Below, in pieces: positions 61,166-64,000 of a stretch of DNA of 64,000 nucleotides. Below the pieces are notes generated by a model, which was given only the letters and a program-made list of their open reading frames with translations, was not told the origin of the DNA and made no database searches. The DNA comes from an uncultured Paludibacter sp. (GTDB lineage Bacteria > Bacteroidota > Bacteroidia > Bacteroidales > Paludibacteraceae), in the NCBI GenBank assembly GCA_937897985.1, contig CALCBD010000012.1, positions 23,579 to 87,578 on the forward strand. The letters run 5' to 3'. Positions within the stretch are counted from its first letter, which is position 1. Each line of letters opens with the position of its first letter. The position numbers were made by a program, and so were the translations under genes.

Positions 61166-63406
61166 TTACCGGTTGATATTACTGTATTTAACAATCACCT
61201 CCCTGTTGCCTGAAATTAATATCCTGTAGCTGTTTTTATCTGTTTTCTCAGCTACCCCGTTATTTACTACGGGCTTTGTTTTACTATCGAATATCAGATA
61301 ACCTGTACCTTCGGTGGCTGTTACTTTAATGGTTTTATTATTTACAAATAATTTTATTTCGCCATGTGGTGTCGGCACCTTACCTTCCATCCATTTCAAA
61401 CCTCCCAGATCGGGATGGATTTCAAATTCGCTGTAACCTGCTTTCGTTGGTTGTATGCCAAGATAATATTTCCCCAGCAAATAGACCGGACTTGCTCCCC
61501 ATGCATGGCAAAGGCTTTTACCATAAGGTCTTCCATACATTGCCAGATGCTTCACTCCTTCGTCGCCGGGATTATATTTTTCCCAGAAAGTTGTAGCCCC
61601 TTCGCGCAACATTCCGCCCCAGTATGCTTTCATTTCTTTCATCACGGTTTTTTGTTCACCCATTGCACACAAAGCTTCTAATTCGTAAAAACGCATATAG
61701 GGAGTGCTGATTTTCATTACCGAATCATTCAGTAAAACCGATTTTTTAATTTCCTGCTGCTGTGCTTGCGTCAGATAGTTAAAGAAAACGGAAAACATAT
61801 TTGAATATCGTGTAATCTGTTGCTGAGGTACTCCGTTCAAACGGTTGTGAACGAGCGCTTTTCTTGTTTCGTCCCAAAATGCCGGAATCAGTTTTGAGCG
61901 TAAATCGGTTGCCAGTTTCATATACTTCGATTGATCTGAAGTATTTTGAATTAACTCCGCACATTGTGCCATGGTTTCCAGACTCTTACAAAACAGTACC
62001 TGTTCAAAAGAAAGTTCACCATGTTTATCCATATATCCATCCGCCCAGTCCACAAATACCCAGTCACCGGTCAGCCCTTCCACCATTCCGTTGTGGTTGG
62101 TACGTCCGAGGACATATTCCATCATGGTTTGCATACGCGGATAAATTTGCAAAATAAATTCTTTATCGCCGGTGAACTGATAATAATCGTAAATAGATAG
62201 AAACCAGTAAAATGTATAATCCATGATAGTGTTGATATGACTTGATAGCGGATCTTTACCGCGCAATAACCATATCGTATTTTTAACTGTTTGTCGGTCG
62301 AAAAACAGATAATAATTCATTAAATAACTTTGGTAAGCATCACCGCTCCATGTCCAGCGGTCGCGCTTAATTCCGTCTATAAAAAACTCGCGGGTGGTGA
62401 GTTGCATTGTGTAGGCACTCACATCCCATATACGATTGATTTCATCATCGTCACAACGAAATGATCCACGTTGAAGTTCGGGCTTAAATTCATAGCGCAT
62501 ACTGATTTCCTTAAAACCAACCTCTTCGTCTTTAACAATATAAACATAACGAAACGCCTTACTGTTGGCAAGTGTATAAAAATGTTCGTTTTCTGAAGTC
62601 GATGCAAGGGCTTCGTCCGTGACTTTTTTCCCATCAATTGAAAGTTGATCGGTAGTTTCGCAGTAACCTGTATCGAGGGCTTCTTCCCTGCTTTCGCCAT
62701 AATAAATATTGATTTTTCCTTTACCTGTCAGCAAATGAAAACGAAGATAACCGAACGTTTCTTTACCAAAGTCGAGCAACTGACCTCCGCGAACATTTGT
62801 CACACTTACCGGCTGCAAAGTTTCGACATCTAATTTATATTGCGAGGGCAGCTTGCCCGGAGAATTAAATTCGGGCCAACTTCCGGCATTCATATACAAT
62901 GTTGCCGAAGTGTCACTCGCTTTTCCACTTTCGTCAATCCATTCCTTGTCTTCATAAGTTACTTTCCAGCTGCCATCAGATTTCAGAGTTTTTCCCATTA
63001 CAAAAATTGCCGGTGGTGAAGCCTGATTCCATACCTTAATATTCAAACTGTGTTTCCCTGCAGGAATAGTCAACTTCTGGGGCATTCCAAATTGTAGCTT
63101 GCCATCAATTTTAACATTGAATCTGCCTTCGGCTTTAATTTCAATTTCCTCCGGTTCATTTAAATCAAGTTTTTTACTAAACTCCACCAGTACATTATGA
63201 CTGTCCATTTTCCAGAAATGGGGGAAAAAAGCTCCGCGCTCCGTCCGACGGTTATTCATTTGATTTCCGAGCCATATTTCGTAATCCCCCGGATACCAAA
63301 TCCATGTTTGTGCTACGGAAGTCAGCGGAATAAAAAGTAAAAGCACATAAACCCAACTCCGGCTAACCGGGAATAATTTCAATGTTGTTTTTTTTTGCAT
63401 TTTCAT
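61166..63406 (-). CDS. GH78 family alpha-L-rhamnosidase
   Basis: 746 aa from ATG 63406 (or 63400). The longer frame to 63535 would put 43 residues in front of the signal peptide SWVYVLLLFIPLTSVAQ, so it is rejected. N-terminal beta-sandwiches (about 30-320; WIWYPGDYEIWLGNQM, LLDFGKETFGYLRFHLL) precede an (alpha/alpha)6 barrel with the GH78 signature FFIDGIKRDRWTWSGDAYQSYL (acid Asp near 344), a probable base Glu near 608 (TTFWEKYNPGD) and HAWGASPVYLLGKYYLGI. It should release alpha-L-rhamnose from the non-reducing end. First gene of the minus-strand unit ending at 51383; 60 bp separate it from the next gene. Confidence 0.9.
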   Translation of the reverse strand: MKMQKKTTLKLFPVSRSWVYVLLLFIPLTSVAQTWIWYPGDYEIWLGNQMNNRRTERGAFFPHFWKMDSHNVLVEFSKKLDLNEPEEIEIKAEGRFNVKIDGKLQFGMPQKLTIPAGKHSLNIKVWNQASPPAIFVMGKTLKSDGSWKVTYEDKEWIDESGKASDTSATLYMNAGSWPEFNSPGKLPSQYKLDVETLQPVSVTNVRGGQLLDFGKETFGYLRFHLLTGKGKINIYYGESREEALDTGYCETTDQLSIDGKKVTDEALASTSENEHFYTLANSKAFRYVYIVKDEEVGFKEISMRYEFKPELQRGSFRCDDDEINRIWDVSAYTMQLTTREFFIDGIKRDRWTWSGDAYQSYLMNYYLFFDRQTVKNTIWLLRGKDPLSSHINTIMDYTFYWFLSIYDYYQFTGDKEFILQIYPRMQTMMEYVLGRTNHNGMVEGLTGDWVFVDWADGYMDKHGELSFEQVLFCKSLETMAQCAELIQNTSDQSKYMKLATDLRSKLIPAFWDETRKALVHNRLNGVPQQQITRYSNMFSVFFNYLTQAQQQEIKKSVLLNDSVMKISTPYMRFYELEALCAMGEQKTVMKEMKAYWGGMLREGATTFWEKYNPGDEGVKHLAMYGRPYGKSLCHAWGASPVYLLGKYYLGIQPTKAGYSEFEIHPDLGGLKWMEGKVPTPHGEIKLFVNNKTIKVTATEGTGYLIFDSKTKPVVNNGVAEKTDKNSYRILISGNREVIVKYSNINR

Positions 63407-64000
63407 ATTGTCACCAAATGATTTTAATAAGTTAAATAAAGCCGCTGAATCAGACCTTCTAATCAATTTTAAATTGTAAAAAATAATTGTAAGCTTTGTG
63501 AAGCAGTCGAACTTAATTGTGACGAATATAAGCAAGATATGTAACCAAACCCGGTTCTAACTGCCGGACTTCAGTTGTACAATGTAATACAATGGAAATT
63601 TAAAACAGCGAAGGAAATTCTAAAATAGGGGAAAAACTTATAAACGAATTTATGAATTACAGAAAATCTGAGTCTTTCAATCGGGCCTTTGTTTACTTAA
63701 CTGATATTTACAAAGAATTTTTAAAGTATATAAAACTTCTTTACTGTATTAATTAATTTCCCGATTCCTGAATAAAATTTCAGCAAAAAGGACTCAACTT
63801 AAATAATATCTGTTAAGAGCAGAAAGTAAATTTGCTAAAATCTATAATTTTGGTTGACCAATATCATAAAATATGTTATAAAACACATTTTTACGCAATA
63901 TTTTCGGTAAAACTATTGCAAGTGTCCAAAATACGCTTTATCTTTGCATCGTGATTTTTTCATAGTATTAGATTTAAGGTTAACAAAAAGATTGGTAGAT
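63407..64000. other. 594-bp divergent intergenic region at the right edge
   Basis: A/T-rich with no convincing gene; the longest plus-strand frame from an ATG that I checked (63652-63756) is 34 codons with no conserved features. The minus-strand promoter of the GH78 unit is not clear: CGAATATA at 63523-63530 reads TATATTCG on the minus strand, one mismatch from the -7 consensus. The AGTATG operator seen at 4562 and 14408 is not present here. A good plus-strand promoter is listed at 63916-63946. Confidence 0.5.
63916..63946 (+). promoter_or_regulatory. Strong plus-strand promoter for a gene beyond the window
   Basis: TTG at 63916-63918, a 20-bp spacer and TATCTTTG at 63939-63946 give a near-ideal Bacteroidetes promoter. 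The downstream 54 nt have no start codon in good context, so a long leader or RNA gene follows. The start of that leader (CATAGTATTAGATTTAAGG) seems familiar to me from other Bacteroidales upstream regions, but I cannot name it. Confidence 0.65.

Noticed and set aside
63652..63756. 34-codon open frame in the right intergenic region
   Set aside because: No conserved motif, no neighbour relation and A/T-rich content; not distinguishable from a random frame.

Overview
The window is a large carbohydrate-utilisation locus (PUL) from the Bacteroidetes, most likely order Bacteroidales. Support comes from a SusC/SusD pair, hybrid two-component regulators, -7 promoter elements of the TAnnTTTG type, and at least eight proteins ending in type A (Por/T9SS) C-terminal sorting domains. 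Genus cannot be read from the sequence. No rRNA, tRNA or CRISPR array was seen.

Layout. (1) 1-4.5 kb, minus strand: two related secreted beta-helix proteins with T9SS tails and, between them, a 56-codon gene. (2) 4.7-14.35 kb, minus strand: a five-gene operon of a T9SS-exported GH39-like enzyme, a GH2 enzyme and three Ser-type S1 sulfatases. (3) 14.5-22.5 kb, plus strand: three regulators, namely a full hybrid two-component system, a membrane-spanning sensor joined directly to an AraC DNA-binding domain with no kinase, and an ECF sigma factor. (4) 22.5-28.9 kb: susC, susD and a T9SS-tailed secreted protein. (5) 29.1-37.0 kb: a T9SS lyase-like enzyme, two tandem paralogous T9SS proteins and a second small peptide gene. 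(6) 37.1-51.3 kb: esterase, unassigned (alpha/alpha)-barrel protein, GH127, heparinase-II/III-like lyase, GH28-like, GH97, sugar permease (FucP type) and GH88. (7) 51.4-63.4 kb, minus strand: CotH/lamin-tail T9SS protein, beta-propeller+GH2+malectin fusion, an unassigned TIM-barrel GH and GH78.

How it fits together. Lyases plus GH88 mean cleavage of a uronic-acid glycan to unsaturated ends that GH88 removes. Three sulfatases suggest sulfate esters; GH78, GH127, GH2 and the propeller enzyme suggest rhamnose, beta-L-arabinofuranose and beta-linked uronate or neutral sugar branches. T9SS enzymes would act at the cell surface, SusCD would import oligosaccharides, periplasmic enzymes finish them, and the FucP-type permease carries a monosaccharide inward. 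An algal (ulvan-like) or complex pectic/plant-gum glycan are both possible; the exact substrate is not decided by sequence.

Most notable observations: a 29-bp operator (AGTATG direct repeats 21 bp apart) placed identically before two distant minus-strand transcription units; a pair of very small proteins sharing the motif DNEISLxLESxPPxGPxE, each encoded 14-15 bp after a T9SS protein with the same C-terminal module; a kinase-less transmembrane AraC regulator; and intergenic G/C-rich repeats that supply one gene's stop codon and part of the next gene's N-terminus.
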